DNA of 36,877 nt from Microcaldota archaeon (lineage in GTDB: Archaea; Micrarchaeota; Micrarchaeia; Anstonellales; J096). The translations under genes were made by a program, and so were the position numbers. Below, piece by piece: positions 8,026-16,740 of the stretch; the first letter of the stretch is position 1; every line of letters starts with the position of its first letter. The notes below the pieces were generated by a model. It ran no database searches. It had not been told where the DNA came from and worked only from the letters and a program-made list of their open reading frames with translations. Where the stretch lies: positions 1 to 36,877 of the forward strand of contig JAADEL010000049.1 of NCBI GenBank assembly GCA_013153395.1, read 5' to 3'.

Positions 8026-9117
8026 GTGGATATTGATGCCAAGATAAGGGAGCTGGAAGAGGAGCTGGCACGCACTCAGAAGAACAAGGCCACCGAAAAA
8101 CACATTGGTCTTTTGATGGCCAAGATTGCCAAGCTTCGCCGGGAGAAGATAAAGCAGGCCAGCAAATCCAAAAAGGGCCATGGCTTCAATGTCTCACGCA
8201 CCGGAGACGGTAGAGCAGCCCTGTTGGGATTTCCTTCAGTAGGAAAATCCTCCCTTATCTCCAAGCTCACAGGCAAGGAATCCAAAACTGCTGGATATGC
8301 CTTTACAACATTGGATGTGATCCCGGGCATGCTCCACTACAAAGGAGCAAAGATACAGGTGCTCGACCTCCCTGGCATCATAACCGAAGCCTCCAAAGGA
8401 AAGGGACGAGGAAAGGAGGTGCTTTCCGTGGTGAGGACCTCGGACGTGGTGGTGATTGTGCTAGATGCGGAAAAGGCCGAGAAAGAATATCAAGCGTTGA
8501 TGAAGGAGGTGGAAAACGCCGGCATAAGATTGAACAAAAGCCCGCCTGATGTCTCCATAAGCAAAAAATCCAAAGGCGGCATTAACATCTATCGAAGAAA
8601 AAGAGGAAAGGGCCCTAGCGATGACTTTATTCTTTCGGCTCTCCGAGAACATGGAATATTGAATGCGGATGTGGTTGTGGGCGAGAACGTAACTGAAAAG
8701 GATTTTATTGATGCCCTCGACCCTTCTTTGGTTTATCTCAAGGGAATGGTGGTAATAAACAAGATTGACCTCATCTCCCAAGAGAGATTGAAAGAATTAC
8801 AAAAACTATTCCCGGATGCTGTGTTTGTGTCCATTTATTATCCCGAGACCTTGGAAAGGCTTAAAGAAAAGCTCTACGATGCCTTTGAGTTTATCCGCGT
8901 ATATACCAAGCCTTGGAGAGGAGAAGTAGAGAAAGAACCCCTTATCTTAAGGAAAGGAGCTACAGTAAAAGAAGCATGTGAAAAAATCCACCGAGACCTG
9001 CTCAAGAATTTCCGATATGCATTGGTATGGGGACCTTCTGCCAAGCATCCTGGCCAAAGAGTAGGTTTAGAACATAAGCTAGAGGATGGTGACATTATCA
9101 CCATTATTGCAAGATAG
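8026..9117 (+). CDS. DRG-family GTP-binding protein
   Basis: This 363-residue developmentally-regulated-GTP-binding (DRG) protein belongs to the Obg-HflX superfamily. It has the N-terminal coiled region with the family hallmark ELARTQKNKATE, then G1 GFPSVGKSS at 68-76, G3 DLPGI near 109, G4 NKID near 245-248 and a C-terminal TGS domain ending LEDGDIITIIAR. DRG proteins bind ribosomes or RNA and are near-universal in archaea and eukaryotes. The start chosen gives MDIDAKIRELEEEL, matching the usual DRG N-terminus. The earlier in-frame GTG at 8014 is too close to the TATA box. The last 14 bases overlap the convergent sua5 gene. Confidence 0.95.
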   Translation: MDIDAKIRELEEELARTQKNKATEKHIGLLMAKIAKLRREKIKQASKSKKGHGFNVSRTGDGRAALLGFPSVGKSSLISKLTGKESKTAGYAFTTLDVIPGMLHYKGAKIQVLDLPGIITEASKGKGRGKEVLSVVRTSDVVVIVLDAEKAEKEYQALMKEVENAGIRLNKSPPDVSISKKSKGGINIYRRKRGKGPSDDFILSALREHGILNADVVVGENVTEKDFIDALDPSLVYLKGMVVINKIDLISQERLKELQKLFPDAVFVSIYYPETLERLKEKLYDAFEFIRVYTKPWRGEVEKEPLILRKGATVKEACEKIHRDLLKNFRYALVWGPSAKHPGQRVGLEHKLEDGDIITIIAR

Positions 9118-9976
9118 CATGGGCCGCCTTCTTTAACCTGTTCATTATAGAAAAGCCCAATCCTTTTTCAGGCACGCCCAACACCACCATATCTCCTATC
9201 TTATCCAACTCCCGTATCCAATAATAGAGATTCTGGGCAAGTTCTCTTTCATTCTGGTAGTAAAAGACCTTTTCCAGCTTTCTTGGCAATGGAATATCTT
9301 TTCTCCAGATTGCCCCTTTTACCTCGGGAAAATCTCCATCAGGCCGGGTAAGGAGATAGAGCTTATGGGTGGGCTGATAATGAGGATACTTCATTCCAGG
9401 GGCCTCGGCCTCCTTGCTCTTTGCCACCACCAGCTCAGGCAAAAGCTCTTTAAGCTCCTCATAGGTGATAGGGCCGGGCCTAAGCAGCCTCGGCCTTCCT
9501 ACCAAAGAGATAACGGTGGATTCGATGCCTTGGGTGGTTTTTCCCTTTAAGATGACATCTACCTTGTCGCCTAGCTCCTCTACCGCATGCTCATAGGTGG
9601 TTATAGAAGGCCTGCCTGAGAGATTGGCGCTGGGAGCGGCAATAGGCCCTTCTTTTTCAATAAGCAAAAGGGCAACAGGATGGGCAGGCATCCTTACCGC
9701 TACGGTGTCCCTTCCTCCGGTAACCTCATAGGGCAGAGCAGGATGCTTTTTTAGCACCAGCGTTAAAGGCCCAGGCCAATAGCGTTCTATCAGCTTCCAG
9801 GCAACCTCAGGCACCTCCCATGCTATTTCCTCCAGATGCTCAATCCGGGAGATATGCACAATCAAGGGATTATCAGCAGGCCTCCCCTTTATTTTAAATA
9901 TCCTTTTTATTGCTTCTTTATCCCAGACAGAGGCACCTATACCATAGACGGTTTCAGTGGGAAAAACATATATCAT
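9104..9976 (-). CDS. sua5: Threonylcarbamoyl-AMP synthase Sua5
   Basis: This 290-residue protein has a YrdC/TsaC domain: FPTETVYGIGA at 5-15, RPADNPLIVHI, WPGPLTLVL and GPIAAPSANLSG. A linker then leads to a C-terminal Sua5 domain, with APGMKYPHYQPTHKLYLL marking the junction. It makes threonylcarbamoyl-adenylate from Thr, bicarbonate and ATP, the first step of t6A37 synthesis in ANN-decoding tRNAs. The ATG overlaps the stop of the upstream Zn-protein gene by four bases, so the two are probably co-translated. The C-terminal domain is shorter than in Sulfolobus Sua5 (about 350 residues in total). Confidence 0.94.
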   Translation of the reverse strand: MIYVFPTETVYGIGASVWDKEAIKRIFKIKGRPADNPLIVHISRIEHLEEIAWEVPEVAWKLIERYWPGPLTLVLKKHPALPYEVTGGRDTVAVRMPAHPVALLLIEKEGPIAAPSANLSGRPSITTYEHAVEELGDKVDVILKGKTTQGIESTVISLVGRPRLLRPGPITYEELKELLPELVVAKSKEAEAPGMKYPHYQPTHKLYLLTRPDGDFPEVKGAIWRKDIPLPRKLEKVFYYQNERELAQNLYYWIRELDKIGDMVVLGVPEKGLGFSIMNRLKKAAHAILQ

Positions 9977-10266
9977 AGCAAAAAGGCAATAGGGCTGTCT
10001 TTGTATTGTTCCTTGAGCTCAGGGTTGTTTTTGATTTCCTCTATTTTTTCTTCATCGCACACCCATTCTGGGATCTCTCCTTTGCCCTCTAAATCATAAG
10101 CTGCCCCAATATGACAAAACACACATCTAAACCAATAAACCTTTTTCCCATCCTTGTCAACCACCGTAACTACATTCATATCTCCGTGCTCAGGGCAGGC
10201 AAGGCCCTTTTCCTTTACTATCACTTTCTTTATGCCGCAATGGTCAAGGGGAATTCGATAAAGCAT
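9973..10266 (-). CDS. Small Cys/His zinc-binding-like protein
   Basis: I do not recognise this 97-residue protein. It contains a CPEH pair near residue 24 and a CVFC pair near residue 49, spaced by a beta-hairpin-like segment (VVTVVDKDGKKVYWFRC). This is the pattern of a treble-clef or zinc-ribbon fold. The C-terminal half is acidic and helical. It starts leaderless, 24 bases from the TTTTAAAA box at 10287-10294, which overlaps the elp3 stop codon. It is translationally coupled to sua5. Adjacency with two tRNA A-loop modification genes (sua5, elp3) hints at a translation-related role, but this is only context. Confidence 0.72.
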   Translation of the reverse strand: MLYRIPLDHCGIKKVIVKEKGLACPEHGDMNVVTVVDKDGKKVYWFRCVFCHIGAAYDLEGKGEIPEWVCDEEKIEEIKNNPELKEQYKDSPIAFLL

Positions 10267-10286
10267 ATATTGTTGTTCCCTAAGGT

Positions 10287-10294
10287 TTTAAAAA
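10287..10294 (-). promoter_or_regulatory. TATA box overlapping the elp3 stop codon
   Basis: The TTTTAAAA palindrome is centred about 24 bases upstream of the ATG at 10266. Its bases 10288-10290 also form the TAA stop of elp3. Confidence 0.55.
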
Positions 10295-11802
10295 TCCTTT
10301 AACATGTAGAAATGGCCCTTGTGATATCCGAGCTTGCGATAGTATTCTCGCACTCCCACGCCTGAGATTACCGCCATATCGAGGCCTTTTTCTTGGGCGA
10401 TCTCTTCTGCTCTCTTTATCAACCTTTTTCCTATGCCGCGATGTTGGATAAGGCCCTTTTGGCCAATGGGTGCCTCAGGTCCATAGACGTGGATTTCCCG
10501 GATGATTGCCCGGTCTTGGAGCTCCTCTACCGACCATTCCTTAGGGATGCGGAGGCGTAGAAAGCCGTAAAGAACGCTTTTGTCTTCTTTCTCTACGGAG
10601 AGAAAATACTCTTCGCCTCCTGAGGCCTTATAGCTCATTTCAAACATCTCGGTCTCCTCCGGATTAAAGGAAAGAAGGCCTTTGCGGGCAGCCTCGTTGG
10701 CTCTTATCTCCTGGGGCGTGATACCCTTTTCCTGGGCAAGCCTCTGAGCAATCTCCCGAATATTGGACTTCTTTACTCCTGCCTCAATCTTATGGCCCGG
10801 GATATCTCGATTTATGCGTTGGATGCGCACATAGTGGGGAATATATTCAAAGGCCTGAGCAATGATTTGGGCGGCCTCCTCATCGCTATAAGGGGTGTAA
10901 AGGCCTTTTTTATAATCCTCGTAGAGAGGAGCACCGGGCACCACCAACGTAGGATAGATCTTAAGCATGTCAGGCCTAAAGCGCTCATCCTCAAAAAGGC
11001 TTTTTATCATCTCAAGGTCCTTTTTGGGATTGCTGCCCGGCAACCCTAGCATAATATGATACAAGATCTTGTATCCGGCGTTCTTGAGCTCCCGGGTTGC
11101 CTTTATTACATCCTCCACAGTATGCCCTCGGTCCACTAGCTCATAGATTTTGTCGTCCGGATGCTGCACACCTAGCTCAACCTTGGTAGCCCCATAGGAA
11201 AGCATCTCAGGAATGTTATAAACATCGGGTCTTGTTTCAATGGTGAGGCCCACTACGCGGCGCTCTGCCCTCTCGTTATAAGTAAGGGCTTCGGGCAAAG
11301 AAGGAGCATCCCACTCATTTACTGCATCATATATCCTTTTCACAAACCATTGCTTGTAGGCAGGGTCCATCTCTAAGAAGGTGCCGCCCATTATTATGAT
11401 ATCGAGCTTTTGGGCGCGGTGATGTTGGATTTTGTAATGCAAAAGCCTGGCCTTTACCTGCTCATAGGGATCATAGTTCACAGAACGGGCCCTCAGAGCG
11501 CTGGGCTCATAGCCGGTGTAGCTTTTGGGAGCAATGCTCGATATAGGGCAATAGCGGCAGCGCCAACGACAGGATCCCTGCGGCCTTACCATAACCGCCA
11601 CAGGAGCAACCCCTGAAAGGGTGCGGGTAGGCTTGCGAAAGAGCTTCTCCTGGAGGTCCTCAGAAAGATGGGGCAATATCTCGGAGTTCTTGGGCACGCG
11701 AGAAAGCCTATATTTAATGGAGGCTTGCTTTTTTGCCTGCTCCACGCTCAACCCTTGGCGCAGAAGCTTCTCAACCTCCCTTATAAACTCAGCAGGAAGC
11801 AT
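10288..11802 (-). CDS. elp3: Elp3 tRNA uridine-34 acetyltransferase, radical SAM
   Basis: This 504-residue archaeal Elp3 probably makes the cm5U-type modification at wobble U34 of tRNA. The radical-SAM cluster motif is CRWRCRYC (Cys78, Cys82, Cys85). It is followed by KSYTGYEPSALRA, the Elp3 signature, and GGTFLEMD near 130. The C-terminal GNAT domain has QHRGIGKRLIKRAEE (acetyl-CoA loop) and ends GVREYYRKLGYHKGHFYMLKDF-like. The Cys spacing is C-x3-C-x2-C. In the methanogen and eukaryotic enzymes I recall, the first two Cys are further apart and CPGG follows; here the residues after the third Cys are PIS. Leaderless start at 11802 with an AT-rich box about 29 bases upstream. Confidence 0.95.
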   Translation of the reverse strand: MLPAEFIREVEKLLRQGLSVEQAKKQASIKYRLSRVPKNSEILPHLSEDLQEKLFRKPTRTLSGVAPVAVMVRPQGSCRWRCRYCPISSIAPKSYTGYEPSALRARSVNYDPYEQVKARLLHYKIQHHRAQKLDIIIMGGTFLEMDPAYKQWFVKRIYDAVNEWDAPSLPEALTYNERAERRVVGLTIETRPDVYNIPEMLSYGATKVELGVQHPDDKIYELVDRGHTVEDVIKATRELKNAGYKILYHIMLGLPGSNPKKDLEMIKSLFEDERFRPDMLKIYPTLVVPGAPLYEDYKKGLYTPYSDEEAAQIIAQAFEYIPHYVRIQRINRDIPGHKIEAGVKKSNIREIAQRLAQEKGITPQEIRANEAARKGLLSFNPEETEMFEMSYKASGGEEYFLSVEKEDKSVLYGFLRLRIPKEWSVEELQDRAIIREIHVYGPEAPIGQKGLIQHRGIGKRLIKRAEEIAQEKGLDMAVISGVGVREYYRKLGYHKGHFYMLKDF

Positions 11803-11813
11803 TGGTGCTATCT

Positions 11814-11819
11814 TTTAAA
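11814..11819 (+). promoter_or_regulatory. TATA box for the gene at 11841
   Basis: TTTAAA is centred 24-25 bases upstream of the GTG at 11841. It lies between the elp3 start and the elp3 TATA box. Confidence 0.55.
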
Positions 11820-11827
11820 TATTCCCT

Positions 11828-11838
11828 ATTAAATATAT
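11828..11838 (-). promoter_or_regulatory. TATA box for elp3
   Basis: The AT-rich stretch ATTAAATATAT (minus strand ATATATTTAAT) is centred about 29-31 bases upstream of the elp3 ATG at 11802. It lies only a few bases from the divergent GTG at 11841. Confidence 0.45.
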
Positions 11839-11840
11839 AA

Positions 11841-12416
11841 GTGCAGGCTTTCAAGGAGTTCAGCAAGGTAGAAAAACAAGACCGATTAGCTTTATGGTAT
11901 GGAGGTTCTTTGTTGGGCATAATAGGAGCGACAGGGATGGGGCTGATTTCTGAACATCTTGCCATCAACCTTTTGATTGCCTCAGTGATTCTTTCCGCGA
12001 GATTGGCAAGGGGAGAGATAAAAAGAAAGGTGAAAATCCCTTATTATGTGATTGAAGCAACTCGAGGTAATCTTATCTATCGGGCCCATCTGGAGAAAAT
12101 AAAGGATGATAAATGGCAGTTCTCGGTGTTGAGGATGAAGGAGAAAGATGGGCTTACCTACTATGATGGAGAGAGTGAGATTCCCCTGGTAATGGTTTCT
12201 TCAAAGCAGCTGGTGCTGTTGGGTAGTGAGGAAGAAACTGCTCTTATTGCTCAAGAAATAAAACGAGCTAACAAAAGCCTAAAGCTCTATGCTATAGCAA
12301 AGCAACCTACCGGGCTTTATCTCACGGGCATAAAGGAAGAAAAGCCTCCGCTTCACTCTCCTAAATATAAAATAATAAAGAAAGGAGAGGGTATTCCTAT
12401 AGCAAGGATAGGATGA
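11841..12416 (+). CDS. Membrane-anchored protein, unknown
   Basis: I do not recognise this 191-residue protein. Residues 1-18 are charged. Residues about 20-55 form two hydrophobic helices separated by a short polar turn (a GIIGATGMGLIS segment, then LAINLLIASVILSA). A basic stop-transfer cluster ARGEIKRKVK follows, then a soluble domain of about 130 residues rich in alternating beta and helix (YYVIEATRGNLIYRAH; QLVLLGSEEETALIAQEIK). The soluble part probably faces the cytoplasm. The leaderless GTG start is set by the TATA box at 11814-11819. It lies upstream of the 23S unit on the same strand, with a separate rRNA promoter between them. Confidence 0.75.
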   Translation: MQAFKEFSKVEKQDRLALWYGGSLLGIIGATGMGLISEHLAINLLIASVILSARLARGEIKRKVKIPYYVIEATRGNLIYRAHLEKIKDDKWQFSVLRMKEKDGLTYYDGESEIPLVMVSSKQLVLLGSEEETALIAQEIKRANKSLKLYAIAKQPTGLYLTGIKEEKPPLHSPKYKIIKKGEGIPIARIG

Positions 12417-12476
12417 AAACTCATCAGAAGCGCTTATTTAATGTTGGTCGTATGTTGGAAACAAGCATGCATAAGG

Positions 12477-12484
12477 TTTAAAAA
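12477..12484 (+). promoter_or_regulatory. 23S rRNA promoter TATA box
   Basis: TTTAAAAA flanked by GG and CC lies in the 60 bases before the 23S end-stem. Expected initiation 25-27 bases downstream (about 12506-12508) falls just before the stem at 12515. The stretch 12417-12514 contains no gene. Confidence 0.6.
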
Positions 12485-12514
12485 CCCTTCGCTTGTATAA
12501 CTAAAATTGTCTCT

Positions 12515-12549
12515 GGCCGGTTGGCCAGTGTGTGAGGGCGAGGTTGGAG
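12515..12549 (+). repeat. 5' arm of the 23S end-stem
   Basis: These 35 bases are perfectly complementary to 15436-15470 on the other side of the 23S gene. The inner 8 pairs or so correspond to 23S helix 1. The outer 27 pairs are the processing stem. There is no bulge on either arm. Confidence 0.9.
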
Positions 12550-15445
12550 AGTTTGTTGCAACCGGCGTAGGGGATGGCCGGGCTCTCCGTACAACGCCCC
12601 GTGGCAAGCTGCGATAAGCCCAGGGTAGGCGCAGGCAGCCGTTAAACCTGGGATGGGGCGAAGCACAGGTTCTTCGGAACCTGTCAGTAACGCCGGGAAT
12701 TGAAGCATCTTAGTACCGGCAGGAAAAGAAATCAATATGAGATCCGGGTAGTAAGGGCGACTGAACCCCGGACAGACCGTCTCGAATCCACCTCAGCAAT
12801 GAGGTCGGAGATGTGAGGGGGAGCATCCTAGTACCGACTCGAAGTGGGCTGGAATGCCCCACCATAGAGGGTGATAGTCCCGTAGAGGTAGGTGCTAGGA
12901 GCGAACCAGAAGAGTACCGCTCTCTGGCTGAGAGCGGGAAGATGGGGGAACTAACCTCCAAGTCTAAATATAGCGGAGAGACCGATAGCGAATTAGTAGC
13001 GCGAGCGAACGCTGAAAAGTTCCCCGGGAAGGGGAGTGAAAAGAGCCTGAAACTACGCCGGGACAGGCAGCCAAGGCGTGAAAGGGTACCTAGGTGAAGC
13101 CGACTGGGGCAACCCAGGAGGCCATCCTAGGGTCAACGTCTTGGCATTCTTCTCGAAGCAAGAGCCAGGGAGTTCTGCGGGGTGGCGAGGCGAAAGCCGG
13201 AGCGAAAGCGAGCGCCCGCAACGTTAAGTGAGGGGCGTCCTCCCAAAAGGGGATTAGTCACCGCGCAGAGACCCGAAGCCCGTTGCGAACTAGAGCGGGG
13301 CAGGGCGAAGCCCACCTGACGGTGGGTGGAGGCCCGCAACTAGTGTTGGTATATCCACTTAGGTGACCTCGCTCTAGGGGTGATAGGCCATTCGAGCCGG
13401 GCGATAGCGGGTTCCTCCCCAAATGTGTCTCAGCACAGCGTCGCCGGAGGCGGCCTGAAGGGTAGAGCACTGATTGGGTGGCCCGGGGGAGAATATCCCT
13501 CACCACCCTATCAAACTCCGAATCTTCAGGCGCCGTAGATGGCGGCAGTGGGGCTCCCCGGGGTAAGCCTGGGGGTCTATAGCGGAACGACGCTACGTGC
13601 GGTTAAGGGCCCTAAGTGCCGGCTAAGTGCGAATCCAAAAGAGGGGTATCCTCTTAGACAGCTGGGACGTAGGCTTAGAAGCAGCCATCGTCTAAGCAAC
13701 GCGTAAAAGCGGACCAGCCGAGAGGATACCTCTCAAAAATGGACGGGGCTAAGCCGGCCTCCGATACCGCACCGGTCCCGAAAGGGACATCGAGTAGGGA
13801 GGCGTCCGGAGTGCTTCGAAGCAGGGCCGTGAGGTCCTGTGGAGCGCTCTGGAATGAATATCCTGGCGTCAGTAGCAGCAAACTCGGGTGAGAATCCCGA
13901 AGGGCTGATAGGGCAAGGTTTCCTTGGCAACGTTCGTCAGCCAAGGGTTAGGCGGTCCTAAGGCACCCCCTAATAGGAAGGTGCCGATTGGGAAAGGGGT
14001 TAATATTCCCCTCCCAGAGTGGTAGGCCTTGCAGCAATGCAGCCCCCGGTAGCCGACGCCTTGGGATAGCGGCAGCCCCGCAAGGGGTCTAAGCGCTGAA
14101 GCCCCCAGAGTCTCGTTGTGAGGAGAAGGGGGTGAAGGCGTGACGGGGTAACTGCCGCGACTCCTGGGGACCATGAAAAGGCAGGGGGAACGACCCACTC
14201 TGACCGTACCAAGAACCGGTACAGGTGCCCTAGCTGAAAAGGCTCAGCCCAGTAGGGAGAACCCAGGCAAGGGAACTCGGCAAATTGGCCCCGTAACTTC
14301 GGGAGAAGGGGTGCCTGGGATCGTGCAGATCCCAGGTCGCAGTGACCAGGGGAGAGCGACTGTTTATCAAAAACACAGGTCACCGCAAGGCCGAAAGGCT
14401 GTGTACGGTGGCTGACGCCTGCTCACTGCCAGTACCCGAAAGCCCCTTACAAGGGGCCTAAGGGCTGGTAAAGAGCGGGGGTAACTCTGACCCTCTTAAG
14501 GTAGCGTAATACCTCGCCGCTTAATTGGCGGCTTGCATGAATGGCGTAACGACTCTCCCACTGTCCCTGCCTGGGACCCTGTGAAATCACTTCCCGGTGA
14601 AGATGCCGGGGACTCCCAGTGGGAAACGAAGACTCCATGGAGCTTTACCACAGCCTGGTGTTGGCTTGCTGGTCCGGCTACAGAGCGTAGGCGGGAGCCG
14701 TCGAAGCCGCCTCTCCGGGGGCGGTGGAGGCGCCCATGTAACACCGCCTAGTCGGGCTGGCAAGCCTAACCGAAAGGGACAGCGCCAGGTGGGTGGTTTG
14801 GCTGGGGCGGTACACCCACGAAAAGGTAACATGGGTGCCCAAAGGTCTGCTCAGGCGGGTCAGAAATCCGCTGTAGAGGGCAAAAGATAAATGCAGGCCT
14901 GACTTCTTCCCTAACAGCGTGGGAAGAAGAGGGGAAACCCGGGCTTAGCGAACAGCAATATCCCATTAGTGGGGGATTGCTCTGTCAGACAAGCTACCCT
15001 GGAGGTAACAGGCTCGTCGCGGGTGAGAGTACATATCGACCCCGCGGCTTGGTACATCGCTGTCGGCTTGGGTCATCCTGGCTGTGTAGGAGCAGCCAAG
15101 GGTTGGGTTGTTCATCCATTAAAGACCCACATGAGCTGGGTTCAGTACGTCGCGAGACAGTACGGTAGTATCTGCTGGGAGTGTCGCGCATTGAGGGGAA
15201 GGATCCCTTAGTACGAGAGGAACAGGGATTCGGGGCCTCTGGTGTACCGGTTGTGAAATGCACTGCCGGGCAGCTACGCCCTAGAGGATAAGACCTGAAA
15301 GCATCTAAGGTCGAAGCCTCTCCCAAAACGAGTGCGCAGAAGCCCGCCCATAGCAGATGGGTTTGATAGAGGGGCGGTGTAAGCACCAAGGGCAACCGAG
15401 GTGTTCAGCCGGCCCCAACTAAAGGGCTAATCACCCTCCAACCTC
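12542..15445 (+). rRNA. 23S ribosomal RNA
   Basis: A complete archaeal large-subunit rRNA. Recognisable landmarks include the H69-H71 region with CCCTCTTAAGGTAGCG (about 14491-14506), GAATGGCGTAACGA (about 14538), the peptidyl-transferase segment GGTAACAGGC (15004-15013) and TACATCGCTGTCGG (15053-15066), the A-loop TGTTC (about 15109) and the sarcin-ricin loop AGTACGAGAGGAA (15211-15223). Ends are approximate (plus or minus 10 bases), placed by aligning helix 1 with E. coli by eye. No intron or homing-endonuclease insertion is seen, and the length (about 2.9 kb) is normal. No 16S, 5S or tRNA-Ala is linked. Several peptidyl-transferase-centre positions differ from the near-universal consensus (see findings). 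Confidence 0.96.
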
Positions 15446-15475
15446 GCCCTCACACACTGGCCAACCGGCCTTTTT
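15436..15475 (+). terminator. 3' arm of the 23S stem plus T-run
   Basis: The 3' arm of the 35-bp stem (15436-15470) is followed immediately by TTTTT (15471-15475). This places an archaeal T-tract terminator directly against the helix. The T-run ends at the stop codon of the convergent methylthiotransferase gene. Confidence 0.6.
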
Positions 15476-16707
15476 CATTTTACTTTACCGAAAAGGCTGG
15501 TGTGTGAAACATCATAGATCTCTACTTCTACAAAAGAACCTAATGGCACATCCTTATCCAACACCACCTGACGATAGAAATCTGTTCTTGCCTTTTTAGG
15601 CTCAGTAACCAAGACGCGATAGCTCTCTCCAAGATGGAGCTCATTGTTTTTATAGTTGATTTCCTTCAGGAGCTCATGCACTATGAAAGATCTCTTCTTG
15701 ATTACTTCGGATGGGAGCTGTCTAAGCTTGGCGGCCTCTGTAAAAGGCCTCGGAGTAAATTTAGAGAGATTAACAACATCAGGCCTCCATCTTTCCAAGA
15801 ATCTCAGGGTTTGCTCAAAGTCCTCTTCAGTCTCAGTAGGATAACCTACTATGATGTCGGTGGCTGCTGTAAATCTTTTCCCATATTTTTCCCGAAAGGC
15901 CTTGAGCACATCTATCCAATCTTGGACGGTGTGGGATCTATTCATTTCCCTTACAACCTTCTCGCTTCCCGATTGAATAGAGAGATGGAAGAACTTGTAA
16001 ATCTTGGGACTATCATATACTCTCAAAAGGCCTTCTAACATCTGCTTATAATAATGGGGGCTACCCATCCCTATTCTTACTCGGAAATCTCCCTCAATCT
16101 GGGTGATAAGCTCTAAAAGCTCAACCAGATTACTTCCCACATCCTTGCCATAAGTTCCTATGTCGGTTCCTGTGAGGTCAATCTCCTTACATCCTTCCAT
16201 CAAGGCCTGCTTTATCCATCTTATTATCTGTCCAGGGGTGCGAGATTGATAACGGCGGGCAAGCTTTGTGAAACAAAAATGGCAACTGGAGAAACAACCC
16301 TCCTGAATAGGAATCTTTCCTATGGGTGGTGTAAAGCTTAGCGGAAGGTTTTCCTTTTTCTCGAGTTGGTAATAAAAGGATTGCTTCCCTTCCAAGGCAT
16401 CCTTCACCGCCTCGTTGATATGGGAAATGGCGGTGGTGGAGATTACAGGCACTCCATAGCGTGAAACAAGGGGCTTGTTGGCGGTTAAACATCCGGCAAT
16501 CACGAATTTCTTGCCTTTTTTCTTGAGCTCGTTCAAGTAATGGACGATTTTGTCCTCAGTAGGACCTTTTACCGCACATGTATTCACCACAACCACATCG
16601 GCCTCCTCTTCATTGGAAGCTAGCTCGTGCTGGAGCATTGCTTGCATGGCCTCGCTATCGGCCTGATTCAAGGTACAGCCATAGGTGCGAAAGAATACTT
16701 TGGCCAT
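15475..16707 (-). CDS. tRNA t6A37 methylthiotransferase (e-MtaB/CDKAL1 type)
   Basis: This 410-residue MiaB-like radical-SAM enzyme has an N-terminal UPF0004 domain with cluster ligands Cys11 (TYGCTLNQADSE), Cys44 (VNTCAVKG) and Cys73 (AGCL). The radical-SAM motif is C138-x3-C142-x2-C145 (GCFSSCHFCF). A C-terminal TRAM domain of about 60 residues binds RNA. The archaeal/eukaryotic branch converts t6A37 to ms2t6A in tRNA, downstream of the Sua5 product. Leaderless start at 16707, with an AT-rich box at 16731-16740. The stop lies at the end of the 23S terminator T-run. Confidence 0.94.
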   Translation of the reverse strand: MAKVFFRTYGCTLNQADSEAMQAMLQHELASNEEEADVVVVNTCAVKGPTEDKIVHYLNELKKKGKKFVIAGCLTANKPLVSRYGVPVISTTAISHINEAVKDALEGKQSFYYQLEKKENLPLSFTPPIGKIPIQEGCFSSCHFCFTKLARRYQSRTPGQIIRWIKQALMEGCKEIDLTGTDIGTYGKDVGSNLVELLELITQIEGDFRVRIGMGSPHYYKQMLEGLLRVYDSPKIYKFFHLSIQSGSEKVVREMNRSHTVQDWIDVLKAFREKYGKRFTAATDIIVGYPTETEEDFEQTLRFLERWRPDVVNLSKFTPRPFTEAAKLRQLPSEVIKKRSFIVHELLKEINYKNNELHLGESYRVLVTEPKKARTDFYRQVVLDKDVPLGSFVEVEIYDVSHTSLFGKVK

Positions 16708-16715
16708 TCTGAATG

Positions 16716-16722
16716 TTTTAAA
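16716..16722 (+). promoter_or_regulatory. TATA box for the exchanger gene
   Basis: TTTTAAA is centred 26 bases upstream of the GTG at 16745. It supports that codon as a leaderless start rather than any upstream in-frame codon. Confidence 0.55.
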
Positions 16723-16730
16723 GGCTTTGT

Positions 16731-16740
16731 TTTTAAATAT
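16731..16740 (-). promoter_or_regulatory. TATA box for the methylthiotransferase gene
   Basis: TTTTAAATAT (minus strand ATATTTAAAA) is centred about 27-28 bases upstream of the ATG at 16707. It lies downstream of the divergent exchanger's own TATA box. Confidence 0.55.

Noticed and set aside
14481-14490. C in place of A at the 1916-equivalent of the helix 69 loop (GTAACTCTGA)
   Set aside because: I cannot exclude that this variant is common in archaea, so I do not count it with the peptidyl-transferase changes.
12478-15395. Many open frames of 60-130 codons on both strands across this stretch
   Set aside because: They lie inside the 23S rRNA gene, whose conserved motifs are continuous. GC-rich rRNA lacks stop codons by chance.
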